A DNA stretch of 64,000 nucleotides from CAITYL01 sp041651315 (GTDB lineage: Bacteria > Verrucomicrobiota > Lentisphaeria > Oligosphaerales > CAITYL01): positions 1 to 64,000 of the forward strand of contig JBAZJM010000004.1 of NCBI GenBank assembly GCA_041651315.1. Reading direction: 5' to 3'. The notes beneath the pieces were generated by a model. That model worked only from the letters and a program-made list of their open reading frames with translations, did no database searches and had not been told where the DNA came from. Positions 34,202-42,655 of this stretch are shown in pieces. The stretch's first letter is position 1, and every line of letters starts with the position of its first letter. A program made the translations under genes and the position numbers.

Positions 34202-36442
34202 ATGAAACGAACGAGTGCGTTGTTTGGGCTGGCCATGAGCTTGGTGATGCCGCTTTGGGCCGGCGATGATGCGGTTGCCGGAAAAGCGCCAGGAGGGACC
34301 ATGCGCTTCACTGCCTCTCCCTGCGATTGGGTGTATGCGCCGGGGGAGCCGGTCCTCGTCACGCTGGCCAGGGACGATGTCTCACGGCCGGCCGAACTGC
34401 GGGTGTCGGCCGTCGATTTTTGGGGGCAGGCCGCCTGCTCGCGAAAAGAGGTCTGGGAAAAGGGCGCGGCCGTGAAAAAGGTCAGCCTGGACTTCGACCG
34501 CCTTGGTTATTTCGTGGTCACGGCGTCTCTGGCCGTCACCGGTGGAAAACCGGATCCGTTTGTGGTGTCACAACCACTGGTTGTCATTCCACCCGCCCCG
34601 CCGATACCCAACGACCGGAATCCGTTCGGCGCCAATTTCCATCTTACCTGGTTCTCCGACGCTGCCGCGGAAAAGGAGCTCCGCCTGGCCCGACGCATCG
34701 GTTTTGGCTGGGGACGAGGGCTGCTTTTTGACTGGGTGCAGTTCGCGGCTCCCCCCAACCTGAACGATCCCAAGTTCTGCGCCCAATGGGATAGATTCAT
34801 TGCCCTGATTGAAAAATCCGGCATCGCTTGCCTGGGAGCCGTTTATTATGTTCCTAAGTGGGCTTCCGGCGCACCGGACAGCAGTGAATTCGGGGTCTGG
34901 TCCAGAACCATGCCAGACGACCTGACGCCCTTGACAAATTACTGCGAAGCCATGGCCAAGCGGTTCCCGTCCGTCCGCTATTGGGAAGTGGGCAACGAAT
35001 CTGACGCCGTGCTTTTTTGGCATGGGCGGAAGAACAGTTATGCGTCCGCTGATGACCAAAAGATCATCGAAGATTACGTTGATTTCCTTGCGGCGGCCGC
35101 CAAGGGATTCCGCCGGGGAAACCCGGCGGCCCGCATTTTGTTCTCGGGCATTACTGACGCACGGGAGGATGGCGCCGACTATCGGCCCTTTGTCAAGCAT
35201 GCGTTCAGCCGCGGAGCGGGACGCTATGCCGATGTCATGAACGTCCATTATGTGAAGGACATTCCCGCTGTACGCCGGCTGCTGAAGGCGACGGGCGACG
35301 ATTCAAAGCCCGTATGGGTTACGGAGATTGGCGGCTGGACCACCGGCGAGGATGGCGACCCCCGCCCCCAGATCATCCGCGATATCACCCAGTCGGTCAT
35401 CCAACTGTCGTCCGGTGCGGAACGGGTTTTTAAGTTCGGCATCCGCAATGACGTCATTGATCCCGCGGGCTTTGACTACAAGTTCGGGCTGGTGCGGAAC
35501 GATTTCGTCCCACAACCAGCCTACGTCGCCTATGCCACCCTGATCCGGCTCATGGCGGACGCGACGTTCAAGAAGGAGTTGAACGTCACCGCGCAAGCCT
35601 CGCCCGGCTGGCTTCGGGGTTATGAATACTCCTCCCCCCAAGCCGCGTTCTTAAATTGCCTCTGGCTGAATGAGGCGTCCAAGGCGGCGGTCGTTTTGCA
35701 GACAGCCGCTCCAACACTCACCCTGATCGACGTCATGGGAAACGCTCGCGAACTCAAGGCCCATGACGGGATCGTCCGTTTTGAGGCGGACGCCTTGCCG
35801 TTCTTCATCGTCGGACCGATTTCCGACCGTCAAGGGGAGATCAAGTATCCAGCGGATGAGTTTGTCCGAACCATTCCCATCCCGTTGGCCAATCCCGGTT
35901 TTGAAGCGGAACCGGCGGGCGGTTTTCCATTCCCTGGATGGATCTCCACCTTTGCCCCCAATTGCACGCTCAGCAGGAACCTGGCGCCGCCCTCCGTCCA
36001 TGGCGGAAAGGCCTCTGCCGCCATACACGTGCCGGCGCCAGTCAAAATTGCGGGGAAGACAACGCCATGGCCCCCCTGGCCGGACATTCACCAGCGCCTG
36101 GACTGGGCCTCACTCCGTCCGCAATTAACTGCCAATGAATATTTAAAAGTTCGCCTCGAAGCCTGGGTGAAATGTACAGGGGTCACCGGTCCCGGGGTTT
36201 GTGTTGGCTGTTTCTTAACCGACAAGAACGGGGCACGAGTCCGAAGATGGGTGGAGACGGCACCACGTCCCTGGGGAAATGCGTCCGGCTGGGAGCGTCT
36301 TGAATTGGCCGGGACCATCCCCGTTCCAGACGAAAACGGGAAGCTGAGTGTCGAGCTGCATATGGCTCCCGGCACGTGCGGGACGGTTGAGTGGGATGAC
36401 TTGTCCCTGTCGATTGAGGTATGGCGAAAGCAGATTAAATGA
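34202..36442 (+). CDS. Exported clan GH-A glycoside hydrolase
   Basis: A 746-residue secreted protein with a signal peptide (SALFGLAMSLVMPLWA). Residues 30-135 form a beta-domain. A TIM barrel spans about 140-470. Its acid/base candidate is Glu266 in YWEVGNESD, and the nucleophile candidate is Glu375 in VWVTEIGGW, the usual pair after strands 4 and 7 in clan GH-A (GH5/GH39-like). The C-terminal 160 residues, starting LANPGFEAEPAGGFPFPGW, resemble a carbohydrate-binding module. A GGAG site precedes ATG 34202. It is the third gene of the GntR-pseudopilin operon. The exact GH family and substrate are not assigned. Confidence 0.8.
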   Translation: MKRTSALFGLAMSLVMPLWAGDDAVAGKAPGGTMRFTASPCDWVYAPGEPVLVTLARDDVSRPAELRVSAVDFWGQAACSRKEVWEKGAAVKKVSLDFDRLGYFVVTASLAVTGGKPDPFVVSQPLVVIPPAPPIPNDRNPFGANFHLTWFSDAAAEKELRLARRIGFGWGRGLLFDWVQFAAPPNLNDPKFCAQWDRFIALIEKSGIACLGAVYYVPKWASGAPDSSEFGVWSRTMPDDLTPLTNYCEAMAKRFPSVRYWEVGNESDAVLFWHGRKNSYASADDQKIIEDYVDFLAAAAKGFRRGNPAARILFSGITDAREDGADYRPFVKHAFSRGAGRYADVMNVHYVKDIPAVRRLLKATGDDSKPVWVTEIGGWTTGEDGDPRPQIIRDITQSVIQLSSGAERVFKFGIRNDVIDPAGFDYKFGLVRNDFVPQPAYVAYATLIRLMADATFKKELNVTAQASPGWLRGYEYSSPQAAFLNCLWLNEASKAAVVLQTAAPTLTLIDVMGNARELKAHDGIVRFEADALPFFIVGPISDRQGEIKYPADEFVRTIPIPLANPGFEAEPAGGFPFPGWISTFAPNCTLSRNLAPPSVHGGKASAAIHVPAPVKIAGKTTPWPPWPDIHQRLDWASLRPQLTANEYLKVRLEAWVKCTGVTGPGVCVGCFLTDKNGARVRRWVETAPRPWGNASGWERLELAGTIPVPDENGKLSVELHMAPGTCGTVEWDDLSLSIEVWRKQIK

Positions 36443-36461
36443 CCGGCTTCGTGATGGTGTG

Positions 36462-36478
36462 GGTTAAACGGGCTAACC
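36462..36478. promoter_or_regulatory. Degenerate operator-like palindrome before the GH28 gene
   Basis: GGTTAAACGGGCTAACC is an imperfect 17-bp palindrome. It matches the palindrome in the shared operator block (GTTTAACTGGGTTAAAC) at 12 of 17 positions, has the same length and a central GGG. It lies in the 76-base gap between the clan GH-A gene and GH28, 40 bases before the GH28 ribosome site. Confidence 0.4.
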
Positions 36479-36518
36479 GTGTTGATGGGGAAAACCAAGA
36501 GGTCAAGGAGTTGTTGTC

Positions 36519-38012
36519 ATGCCCTTCCGCATTTATGAAGTGCCTTCCGCAGAGAAATGCAACGAGGAATGGCAATTTCTACTGGAGGGCCGGCCAGTCC
36601 CGCTTCGCGAGGCGCGGGTCTCCGCGGTGCCGTTCAACCGGCGCTGGCCGGGGCACCAACGCGGCCTTGAGCAGACCGAGCTTGTCCCCTTTGCCGCTTT
36701 TGAACTGGATGGACCGGTGCAGGTTACGGTAAAACCGCCGGGAACGTTTCAACACGCTATCGTGCGCCCTCTCTCAAAAGGGGTTGTCCCGCAAACCGAC
36801 GGCCGTCATATTACCTTTGCGCTCCGGGAGGCCGGTGCCTACACGCTTGAGCTTGACGGACACCATCATGCCCTGCACATTTTTGCCGACCCTCCGAAAG
36901 ATTATGGCATCACGTGCCGACACGACAATACGCTCTATTTTGGCAAAGGCCTGCACGAGGCCGGGATGATCACGCTGAAAAGCGGGCAGACGGTCTTGAT
37001 TGACGAAGGCGCGGTAGTCTATGCCTGCATTCACGCGAAAAACGCCGACAATATAAAAATTTTGGGGAAAGGCATTCTCGACAACAGCAAAAATCAGGAG
37101 CAGATCCTTTTTGAACTAAAAAAAACGGGGGATGGCAGTGTGGATAGCGGCAACGCCAAGCGCATTCATACCGTGCAGCTTGAATATTGCAACAATATAG
37201 AAATCGACGGCATCACCATCCGGGACTCGCTGGTTTACAATATACGGCCGGTCTGTTGCAATGGTTTGTCAATCAATAATGTTAAACTCATTGGCAATTG
37301 GCGTTTCAATAGTGACGGGATCGATTTGCACAACTGTATTCACACCACCATCCGCAATTGTTTTTTGCGTACCTATGACGATGCCATTTGTGTCAAGGGC
37401 TTTGACTATCGGCATCGCGAATCGGACCGGAATGGCGGGCGGAACGATTATTCGTCGATGGATGACGTCCTCATTGAGAAATGTGTCATCTGGTGCGATT
37501 GGGGGCGGGCGCTGGAGATCGGAGCCGAAACACGCGCCGAAGAGATAAAAAACATCACGTTCCGTGACTGTGATATCATTCGCAGCACGCATGTTGCCAT
37601 GGACGTGCAAAATGTCGATTACGCCGACGTGCATGACATCGTTTTTGAAAATATCCGGGTCGAGTATGACCCGGTCTGCCAGGCGCCCGCCATACAGGGA
37701 ACCGACCAGGAGGCCTTCGTTGAGGATACCAACAGCAGATATCTGCCGGCCTTAATGAGTTCAAGCATCCTCAAACACCATGAGTATTCCGCGGGCGGCG
37801 CCCGCCGCGGCAAAAACCATGATATCCTCTTTAAGGACATACAGGTTACGGCGACGCGGATGCCGCCGTCTTCTTTCGGCGGTTATGATGAAGCACACCA
37901 GACAGCGCGGGTAAAAATAGAAAATCTCCGCCTGAACGGAAAAAAGCTGACCACACTCACTGAAGCCATGATTGCCCTCCGGCCATTTGCCAACGACATC
38001 ACGATTCAGTGA
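36519..38012 (+). CDS. Glycoside hydrolase family 28 (polygalacturonase-like)
   Basis: A 497-residue GH28 right-handed beta-helix enzyme, expected to hydrolyse galacturonan or rhamnogalacturonan-type linkages. Catalytic motifs are FNSDGIDLHNC (the first Asp of the family NxD) and TYDDAICVKG (the DD pair). The usual third motif GHG is not evident; the equivalent segment reads WGRALEIGAE. An N-terminal beta domain (residues 1-115) precedes the helix. No signal peptide is visible, so it may be cytoplasmic and act on oligosaccharides. AAGGAG precedes ATG 36519. The gene is distinctly AT-richer than its neighbours, a sign of transfer. It overlaps the converging transporter gene by 14 bases. Confidence 0.88.
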   Translation: MPFRIYEVPSAEKCNEEWQFLLEGRPVPLREARVSAVPFNRRWPGHQRGLEQTELVPFAAFELDGPVQVTVKPPGTFQHAIVRPLSKGVVPQTDGRHITFALREAGAYTLELDGHHHALHIFADPPKDYGITCRHDNTLYFGKGLHEAGMITLKSGQTVLIDEGAVVYACIHAKNADNIKILGKGILDNSKNQEQILFELKKTGDGSVDSGNAKRIHTVQLEYCNNIEIDGITIRDSLVYNIRPVCCNGLSINNVKLIGNWRFNSDGIDLHNCIHTTIRNCFLRTYDDAICVKGFDYRHRESDRNGGRNDYSSMDDVLIEKCVIWCDWGRALEIGAETRAEEIKNITFRDCDIIRSTHVAMDVQNVDYADVHDIVFENIRVEYDPVCQAPAIQGTDQEAFVEDTNSRYLPALMSSSILKHHEYSAGGARRGKNHDILFKDIQVTATRMPPSSFGGYDEAHQTARVKIENLRLNGKKLTTLTEAMIALRPFANDITIQ

Positions 38013-39288
38013 AGTCCGGGCATTTGATGACCGACGGCACCAGGCCGAGGGTCACGACCAAAAGGGTCACCATGATTGAACAGCAGAGAATCAAGGTGTC
38101 GTACTGGCCCATTTGATGTCCGGCAAAAGTCCAATGGTCGTTTAGCAGTCCGAACTTTATTGCCTGGGAACTAAAAAGGCCTGACAACGCAACGCCCGCA
38201 CTGCAAAGAGCTTGATTGATCGCGGTGGCCACTGGCTTGTTGTCCGCGGGCGTGAGGCGGATCATCTCGGAAGTCAACGCGATTCCCGATGACGCTTGGA
38301 CACAGCCGAAAACCGCGCCCAACGCCCCGACAAATAAAAGCGCAAAAGGAGCCGGTACAAACCCCCTGAAAAGATAAACCAGAAGAATCGCGCCAAATGA
38401 AAAGTGGCAAATCAAAAACATTATTTTTGTCCCAAGCCGGTCAACCATTTTTCCGCCCAAGTAAAAACCGCCCATCGAACCAAGCATAAGCAAATTCCCC
38501 GTCAGGATCACTTCATCGTCGCCCAAGCCCAACGGTCCCTTCGCTAAAAGGGCGAACAGGCTCGCGCAGCAACCGGTCGCCAGCATCAGTAAAAAGGTGT
38601 ACGCGCAAAAGGGCATAAACCCCGGTGCCACAATTGCCTTCCAAATGGACTCGCGTAACGACGGGCGTGGACCGGACTCAACCTGGTTTGCGGGAAGGCG
38701 TGAAAGGTAGATGATCCCGGCGATTTTGCCGACCAGCGCTAGGCACATGAAAAGCTGGAACACCTTTAGGCTGGAGTCGCGTTTTAAAACCGCGATCACC
38801 GCCAACGCAAACAGGATTGACACCGCCTGAAAAAAAAACCGCATCGTCCCGAAAAAACGCCCGCGTTCATTGTCCGGCACAAACGTCGACGTCAACGGAA
38901 ACCAGGACGCCACATACAACGACATGCCGACGCCGTTGGCGAGCATCCCGGTCCAGATGAATAACCAGTCCTTGCCAAACGGTTTAAAAAACGGCGCGCC
39001 GATAAGTAAAATAAACCCCGCCGCGCTTACGCATTGCCCGGTCATGCCATTCCTCACATAAGGGGAACGTCCCGAGTAATGAGCCGCCGGAACCATGGTA
39101 AACATGTAAACCAAAGGGGACAGCGCCAAATAGACCAGTATCATGTCGCTGGGCACGCCTAGCGCGGCAAGGTACATCAGCATAAAGCTGTTGTAGTACA
39201 AATTGTCAACAACCCCATAAAGACAGGTGGCCTTTATGGCGGTGGACATCGCCTTCTTTTGCTCAGGCGAGGCGGAACGGGTCATCAT
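37999..39288 (-). CDS. MFS transporter
   Basis: A 429-residue major facilitator permease with 12 predicted helices. The N-terminal section has ATCLYGVVDNLYYNSFMLMY and the loop after helix 2 VPAAHYSGRSPYVRNG. A second-half repeat carries GGKMVDRLGTKIMF, which matches the loop motif between helices 8 and 9. It follows the PEP-CTERM gene by 21 bases on the minus strand, and its 3' end overlaps GH28. Base composition is lower in GC, like GH28, and the two may have arrived together. Uptake of oligogalacturonides or other sugars is an inference from position. Confidence 0.8.
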   Translation of the reverse strand: MMTRSASPEQKKAMSTAIKATCLYGVVDNLYYNSFMLMYLAALGVPSDMILVYLALSPLVYMFTMVPAAHYSGRSPYVRNGMTGQCVSAAGFILLIGAPFFKPFGKDWLFIWTGMLANGVGMSLYVASWFPLTSTFVPDNERGRFFGTMRFFFQAVSILFALAVIAVLKRDSSLKVFQLFMCLALVGKIAGIIYLSRLPANQVESGPRPSLRESIWKAIVAPGFMPFCAYTFLLMLATGCCASLFALLAKGPLGLGDDEVILTGNLLMLGSMGGFYLGGKMVDRLGTKIMFLICHFSFGAILLVYLFRGFVPAPFALLFVGALGAVFGCVQASSGIALTSEMIRLTPADNKPVATAINQALCSAGVALSGLFSSQAIKFGLLNDHWTFAGHQMGQYDTLILCCSIMVTLLVVTLGLVPSVIKCPDFTES

Positions 39289-39309
39289 CTTGCCCCCGCA
39301 GGGAACCGC

Positions 39310-39876
39310 CTATTTCCGGCGCCGGCGCAGAACGGCCAAGCTACCGAGGGCCAGCAAGGCCATGCTGGCGGGTTCAGGCACGACCGAAATATGGTCGATG
39401 GCGATGACCACCGTGTTGTCCGCCGGTTGGCCGGGCCGAAGTGAGCAATTTAGAAAGGTATATTCAAAAACACCGGTAGCGTTAGCGGTAAAACTGTAGG
39501 TGTAGGTACGCCATTCAGTGGAAACGGCCGTGTAACTAGTGTAGACCCCGCCCAATGCATTAAGTAAATAGGGATTGGTGCCGGACGTGTTGGACACCAT
39601 TTTGGCCATGAACGAGACCCAATAGGTCGTCCCCGCCTCCACATGCAGATAATCCGCCGTGACCAGGCCAAACCACGTATTATTGGTTAACTGCACATTG
39701 GCGCCGTACGGCGACCCGTTCGTATTGGTCGAATCCCACAGCGCCTTCCCTGAGGTATGATCAGTCCATCCAGTTGTACCGTTGGTGAAATCAGGATTGG
39801 CGATCATGTTGGCCATTCCCGTTTGGGCGATAGCCAGCAGCGACACGATCAGTAAACAAGACAGGGCGTTTTTCAT
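39310..39876 (-). CDS. PEP-CTERM sorting-domain protein
   Basis: A 188-residue exported protein. It has a signal peptide (ALSCLLIVSLLAIAQTGMA) and a beta-rich body (NMIANPDFTNGTTGWTDH, TTYWVSFMAKMVSNTSG) like carbohydrate-binding jellyrolls. The sorting tail is VPEPASMALLALGSLAVLRRRRK. ATG 39874-39876 has an AAGGAG site 7 bases ahead; the open frame to 39975 is not used. It is the first gene of a PEP-CTERM/MFS unit and is divergent from the AraC gene at 40097. Confidence 0.88.
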   Translation of the reverse strand: MKNALSCLLIVSLLAIAQTGMANMIANPDFTNGTTGWTDHTSGKALWDSTNTNGSPYGANVQLTNNTWFGLVTADYLHVEAGTTYWVSFMAKMVSNTSGTNPYLLNALGGVYTSYTAVSTEWRTYTYSFTANATGVFEYTFLNCSLRPGQPADNTVVIAIDHISVVPEPASMALLALGSLAVLRRRRK

Positions 39877-40019
39877 GATCGGCTCCTTGTTCGGTTTGTT
39901 TCCCATCTGCCGCCCGGCCGCCACGTTAGGTGCGACCCGCCATTCAGGACGGAATGATACATACTTCATAAACATAGCGGTGCCGGCGCCTGCCGACCAT
40001 GGATGTTTCTGTCAAAAAC

Positions 40020-40037
40020 ATATACAGTATGGTATAT
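40020..40037. promoter_or_regulatory. Inverted repeat in the PEP-CTERM/AraC divergent gap
   Basis: ATATAC-AGTATG-GTATAT, with 6-bp arms and a 6-base spacer, lies in the 220-base AT-rich gap between the divergent PEP-CTERM/MFS unit and the AraC-type gene. Position fits a regulatory site; it also resembles overlapping -10 elements. Confidence 0.35.
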
Positions 40038-40096
40038 TCGCTTTGCCGGACTAGACTATGGCCCAGCCATAACCCGTATTTATTATTGCAGAGGCC

Positions 40097-40975
40097 ATGA
40101 TGAAAGGATCCTGGATCATTGGTCATGTTTTTTCCGGCGGAACCTTGACCGGAATTAATCCGCGGCTTATCTCCGCCATTGCCAAGCGTCGGATCACGAA
40201 GATGCTGAGTCCTGGCTATATCGTGGCCGCCTGGGTACTTGACTATGCGGTGGATGATTCCGGCCTTTGCCGGGTGCGGATGGCAAACGGCGCCTGGTAC
40301 GCCCGTGAACCGGGAACCGCCCACCTTTACGCGCCAGGAACCCGGGTGTGGGAAGATAGCCGCATGACCACCGGCGGTTTTGAATCCCGGTATGTTGTCT
40401 TCACCGGCGGCCAGTTGGCGGGATTGGATGAATTTGTCCAGAACAGCCGGGGATTTGGGCGGTTCCAGGACCCGGCCGGACTGCTGGGGGAACGGTTGCG
40501 GCAGATCGCCCTGGCGGTTCAGGACGGCGGTGCCGGGGCGTTCTGGCACGCGCAAGGCCAGCTTGCCGACCTTTTTGCCCTGCTGTTGCGGCAGACGCAC
40601 CCGGTGGCGGGCAGCAATTTTGTCCGCGTCATTGCCGAGGCCCCCACCGACGGCATCATGGGAGTGGTGGAACAGGCAGAGCAGTGGCTGTCCGTCCATT
40701 ATCGGGATGCCTTTTCGCTGGCGGCCCTAGCCGCTCGCCTGAAGGTGAGTCCCACCACGCTGACGCACCGGTACAAGCGTCTCACCGGCGAAAGTCCGGT
40801 GCAGGCGCTGCTCGCCATCCGGGTCAGCCATGCCAAGGAACTGCTGTTGCGCGGCCACAGTTTGAAACAAATCGCCGCGGAAACCGGCTTTTACGACCCG
40901 TTCCACCTGTCCAGGGTATTCAAGAAGAAGACGGGACTGTCCCCCCGTCAATATCTGAAACGGCATGGTGCCTGA
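40097..40975 (+). CDS. AraC-family transcriptional regulator
   Basis: A 292-residue AraC/XylS regulator. Residues 15-180 form a cupin-like sensor domain with AAWVLDYAVDDSGLCRVR and HLYAPGTRVWEDSR. The C-terminal double helix-turn-helix (about 190-290) reads FSLAALAARLKVSPTTLTHRYK and LKQIAAETGFYDPFHLSRVFKKKTGLSPRQYLKR. It is a close paralogue of the regulator at 58730-59602, the two sharing long stretches such as GFGRFQDPAG. It is divergent from the PEP-CTERM/MFS unit, its likely target. The shared operator block follows 28 bases after its stop. Confidence 0.88.
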   Translation: MMKGSWIIGHVFSGGTLTGINPRLISAIAKRRITKMLSPGYIVAAWVLDYAVDDSGLCRVRMANGAWYAREPGTAHLYAPGTRVWEDSRMTTGGFESRYVVFTGGQLAGLDEFVQNSRGFGRFQDPAGLLGERLRQIALAVQDGGAGAFWHAQGQLADLFALLLRQTHPVAGSNFVRVIAEAPTDGIMGVVEQAEQWLSVHYRDAFSLAALAARLKVSPTTLTHRYKRLTGESPVQALLAIRVSHAKELLLRGHSLKQIAAETGFYDPFHLSRVFKKKTGLSPRQYLKRHGA

Positions 40976-41003
40976 AACGAGTTATCCGATTGGATAGGGG
41001 GGG

Positions 41004-41043
41004 CCGGCGACTTGCAACTGGGTTTAACTGGGTTAAACTATGC
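41004..41043. promoter_or_regulatory. Shared 40-bp operator block, copy B
   Basis: Identical over all 40 bases to 32187-32226, including GTTTAACTGGGTTAAAC (41022-41038). It is 58 bases ahead of the SemiSWEET gene. Similarity to copy A continues weakly through the leader and across the start codon, where both proteins begin M-x-I-T-x-K-x-S-R-V. This indicates duplication of a promoter-leader segment and common control of the two units. Confidence 0.7.
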
Positions 41044-41100
41044 AAGAGATGGTTTTAATGGGCTATTTGCAAGTCGTTCAGAATTTCCCTTCTTCCCTTC

Positions 41101-41442
41101 ATGGCAATCACCAAGAAAAGATCCCGCGTCGGGAGGACGGTTCACGACGTCGAAATTCCCTATCTGGACCGCCTTCCCGACCGGGCCTGGGAAATCGCCG
41201 GCCTGATCTCTGGGCTGTTCAGTTCGTTCTACATCGTGCTCCAGATCGTTTCCGAGATTCACGCCACAGGGCCTTCCACACTCTCTTTGGGGTTCGTGGT
41301 CGGCAATCTCGTCAACATCGCCTTCTGGCTCCTGTACGGAGTACGGTTCCGGCGCTGGGCCGTCTGGGTGGTCAATTTGGCGGCCTTGCTCGCCCAATCC
41401 ACGCTTCTGGCCGTGGTGGTCCTGTCCCACGGACATCCATAA
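41101..41442 (+). CDS. SemiSWEET-type sugar transporter
   Basis: A 113-residue protein with three membrane helices (about 31-52, 60-80, 86-108). The pattern fits bacterial SemiSWEETs, half-size sugar channels that work as dimers: a Gln in helix 1 (Leu47-Gln48, where the family has Pro-Gln), TLSLGFVVGNLVNIAFWLLYG in helix 2, and WVVNLAALL in helix 3. Trp76 and Asn92, 16 residues apart, match the spacing of the Trp and Asn that line the sugar pocket in the family. The 30-residue N-terminal extension is unusual and its first codons come from a duplicated leader. The SGNH esterase gene starts 20 bases later. Confidence 0.72.
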   Translation: MAITKKRSRVGRTVHDVEIPYLDRLPDRAWEIAGLISGLFSSFYIVLQIVSEIHATGPSTLSLGFVVGNLVNIAFWLLYGVRFRRWAVWVVNLAALLAQSTLLAVVVLSHGHP

Positions 41443-41462
41443 ACTGATAGAGGATTCCCTAC

Positions 41463-42545
41463 ATGGATGACATCATCAAGCCACGCGGCCCACTGGCCCG
41501 GTTCAAACAGGCGATTCAGTCGGGCAAGGTGCGGGTCGGATTCATCGGCGGCTCGATCACGGAAGCCCACCGCGAATCCAACTGGCCCTATTTCATCCGG
41601 GCCTGGTTCGTCAAAAAGTTCCCCGGCGTCCGGGCGGCCTGGGAAAACGCCGCCATCGGCGGCACGGGCAGCCTGAGCGGCGTCATGCGCGCCCAGCGAG
41701 ACCTGCTTGACACCCGCTGCGACATCGTGTTCGTCGAATACGCCGTGAACGACGGCCCGGGCGAAGCGACCATGCGGACCCGCGAAGGGCTGATCAGGAA
41801 GCTGCTGGAGGAGGAGCGTGACGTGATCCTGGTCTACACCTACTGCCAAGACATGTACGCGGCGATGTCCGCCGGCCAAATGCCTGCCTCCATCGTCGAG
41901 CTGGAGATATTGGCGGAACACTACTGCCTCCCCTCCGTCTGGATGGGGCTCCATGCCTATAACGAGATGAAGGCGGGCCGGATGACCTGGGAAGGCTGGC
42001 TGCCCGACGGGCTGCACCCCGATTATCTGGGCAGCAGCATCTACGCCGAGCCGGTGATCGCCTTCCTGGAGGCGGAACTGGCGGGGCCGGCCCGGCCGTC
42101 CATCCCCAGTGGGGCGCTGCTTCCCGCCCCCCACACTCCCAACCATTTTCAAGACATCCGCGAGATCCCCCTCGACGACGCCGAGCTACGCGGGCCGTGG
42201 ACCGAGATGCGGGAGGTGATCCTGCCGTGGTACCGCACGGCGCTCTGCACGGCGGCGGACGGGGCGGAACTGAGCCTCCACTTCACCGGGCGCGCCCTCT
42301 GCGCGATGCTCAATTTCGGCAAGACGTCGGGCGTCCTCAAGTACCGCTTCGATGGCGGCGAATGGCGGGAATTCACGGGGGAGCGCTGCTGGTGGGTGCC
42401 TGACAAGAACTGGTGCCAACCGGTGCTGCTCGCCGACGACTTGAGCGACGGAGCACACCGCTTCGACCTCCGGGTGGTGCACGGCAACCGCGAGGAGTGC
42501 AAAGGCACCACCTGCAAGATCTTCACCTTCATGGCGGTGCAATGA
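41463..42545 (+). CDS. SGNH/GDSL-family hydrolase
   Basis: A 360-residue esterase-type protein. The catalytic Ser is Ser31 in GFIGGSITEA. Block III is VEYAVND (Asn96), and block V gives Asp182 and His185 in PDGLHPDYLG. The C-terminal 140 residues are a beta domain, ALCTAADGAELSLHFTG, of the type that follows SGNH domains in carbohydrate esterases. No signal peptide is seen. Deacetylation or de-esterification of plant glycans is a reasonable inference from the neighbours. It forms a two-gene unit with the SemiSWEET gene behind the shared operator. Confidence 0.85.
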   Translation: MDDIIKPRGPLARFKQAIQSGKVRVGFIGGSITEAHRESNWPYFIRAWFVKKFPGVRAAWENAAIGGTGSLSGVMRAQRDLLDTRCDIVFVEYAVNDGPGEATMRTREGLIRKLLEEERDVILVYTYCQDMYAAMSAGQMPASIVELEILAEHYCLPSVWMGLHAYNEMKAGRMTWEGWLPDGLHPDYLGSSIYAEPVIAFLEAELAGPARPSIPSGALLPAPHTPNHFQDIREIPLDDAELRGPWTEMREVILPWYRTALCTAADGAELSLHFTGRALCAMLNFGKTSGVLKYRFDGGEWREFTGERCWWVPDKNWCQPVLLADDLSDGAHRFDLRVVHGNREECKGTTCKIFTFMAVQ

Positions 42546-42655
42546 TGAAACGGGCAACCTTCATCACCAAACTTGCTGTAAACTCAAATTCAGACTACTG
42601 AAAACACCTCGCCCATCCGTAATTCCGGGCGGCACCACGCCGCCGGACCGTCCGG

